Source: Bacteroidetes bacterium UBA4408 (GTDB taxonomy: Bacteria > Bacteroidota > Bacteroidia > UBA4408). From it: a stretch of DNA of 5,569 nucleotides. Location of the stretch: the NCBI GenBank assembly GCA_002389785.1, contig DGQS01000056.1, positions 1 through 5,569 on the forward strand, written 5' to 3'. This document shows, one piece after another, positions 4,647 to 5,569 of this stretch. Made by a program: the position numbers and the translations under genes. The notes under the pieces were generated by a model. It made no database searches. It saw only the letters and a list, made by a program, of their open reading frames with translations, and was not told the DNA's origin. Every line of letters begins with the position of its first letter. The stretch's first letter is position 1.

Positions 4647-5569
4647 ATGAAACTGCGAATTTTAGCAATTGTATTACCTAGTTTGCTTTATTTATCCTGT
4701 AAGAAAGATAAGGATTTAGTAAGCGAAATTCCGGGAAAGCAAGTAATCAGTTTATCTATACCCTTAGGTTTTCCCTATCCATCAATACCGGCCGATAATG
4801 AACCAACTATCTTCCGAATAAATTTAGGTAAGCGCTTATTTCAGGATCCAATTTTTTCGCGTGACAGCACTATTAGCTGTGCAAGTTGCCATAAAGAGAA
4901 TTTATTTTTTACCGACGGTTTACCGGTAGCTATTGGTATTGATAGTTTAAAAGGTATACGCAATGCACCTTCGTTATTAAATGTTGCCTATCAGCCCTAT
5001 ATGCTTTGGGATGGAGGTGTTCCAAATTTAGAGCAGCAAGTATTGGCACCCATTGATGCACACAATGAAATGGATTTCGACATCAACAAAATTGTAACGC
5101 GCTTAAACCGCATTGGAGATTACAGAATAGCATTTCAAAATGCCTACGATGATAATGCTAGTGTTTATAGTGTTACTAGAGCAATTGCCTGTTATGAAAG
5201 AACTTTGTTCAGTAAGCCTACCCGATATGACGACTATGAATATAATTCGAATTCGTCTGCATTAAATGCTTCCGAAAAACGTGGATACGATTTATTTTTT
5301 GGTGAGAAAGGCGAATGTTTTCATTGTCATGGTGAATATAATTTTACCGACAATAGTTTTAAAAACAACGGCCTGTATTTGAATTACGCCGATTCGGGGA
5401 GAGCAAGAATTACGCTTCAACAAAGTGATGTAGGAAAATTTAAAGTACCTTCATTACGCAATATTGCGCATACCGCACCTTACATGCACGATGGTAGTTT
5501 GGCTACTTTAGAAGCTGTTGTGGAACATTACAACAGTGGTTTAAAAGCTCATCCAAACAAGAGTGCTTT
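4647..5569 (+). CDS. MbnH/MauG-like diheme cytochrome c peroxidase-family lipoprotein, C-terminus cut by window edge
   Basis: An ATG at 4647 opens 307 codons to the window end; perhaps 30-50 residues are missing. The signal peptide ends YLSC with Cys18 as likely lipidation site, then KKDKD as in the MbnP-like neighbour. Heme motifs are CASCH (78-82) and CFHCH (224-228). Other family landmarks are RNAPSLLN (105-112), LWDGG with Trp121, Gln131, Glu141, VPSLRNIAHTAPYMHDGSLATLEAVVEHYNSG (about 267-298). Hand alignment to Pseudomonas cytochrome c peroxidase places Trp121 on Trp94, Gln131 on Gln104, Glu141 on Glu114, Ile98 on distal His71 and Tyr295 on Met275. Lost distal His and Tyr instead of Met are MauG-type features, so it probably oxidises a partner protein (the MbnP-like lipoprotein) rather than only removing peroxide. 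GGAAGA lies directly before the ATG. Family call is secure; subfamily is inferred from context and these residues. Confidence 0.9.
   Translation, partial: MKLRILAIVLPSLLYLSCKKDKDLVSEIPGKQVISLSIPLGFPYPSIPADNEPTIFRINLGKRLFQDPIFSRDSTISCASCHKENLFFTDGLPVAIGIDSLKGIRNAPSLLNVAYQPYMLWDGGVPNLEQQVLAPIDAHNEMDFDINKIVTRLNRIGDYRIAFQNAYDDNASVYSVTRAIACYERTLFSKPTRYDDYEYNSNSSALNASEKRGYDLFFGEKGECFHCHGEYNFTDNSFKNNGLYLNYADSGRARITLQQSDVGKFKVPSLRNIAHTAPYMHDGSLATLEAVVEHYNSGLKAHPNKSA

Overview
The window looks like chromosomal DNA of a free-living Bacteroidota (Bacteroidetes) bacterium. The evidence is low GC, A-rich leaders without Shine-Dalgarno sites, two octamers fitting the Bacteroidota -7 promoter element TAnnTTTG, lipoproteins of the 'SCKKDKD' type, and several small protein families that I know mainly from this phylum. 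No RNA gene, insertion sequence or CRISPR array was seen. Five genes are complete and one is cut by each window edge.

Left part (1-1938, minus strand): a two-gene operon. A small DUF7009-like protein (1570-1938) is followed after 3 bases by a molybdopterin oxidoreductase of the FdhF/YdeP family (1-1566). The oxidoreductase loses its C-terminal third at the window start. Its residues for the Fe-S cluster and the Mo ligand are visible.

Middle (1939-2320): a divergent regulatory region around one 43-residue membrane-protein ORF (2110-2241) that is easily missed. Just before the next gene there is a TAnnTTTG element preceded by an FNR/CRP-like palindrome. The palindrome is centred about 42 bases upstream of the expected transcription start.

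Right part (2321-5569, plus strand): four consecutive genes that look like one metal (probably copper) handling unit. They are a short membrane-anchored Cys-rich protein (2321-2692), an outer-membrane beta-barrel-like protein with a Cys cluster at its mature N-terminus (2764-3771), an MbnP-family lipoprotein (3809-4576), and a diheme MbnH/MauG-like cytochrome c peroxidase homologue (4647 to the window end). In methanotrophs, MbnH is a diheme enzyme that oxidises a Trp of its partner MbnP to kynurenine, making a copper site. Aligned by hand, the diheme protein has MauG-type rather than peroxidase-type key residues (Trp121 kept, distal His lost, Tyr295 in place of the Met ligand). MbnP carries a Trp/His cluster. 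A strong 45-base hairpin separates mbnP-like from mbnH-like.

The most interesting content is this four-gene unit: a methanobactin-free MbnP/MbnH pair with two extra Cys-motif envelope proteins and a possible oxygen-responsive promoter. Its function is inferred from families and context, not shown by the sequence.
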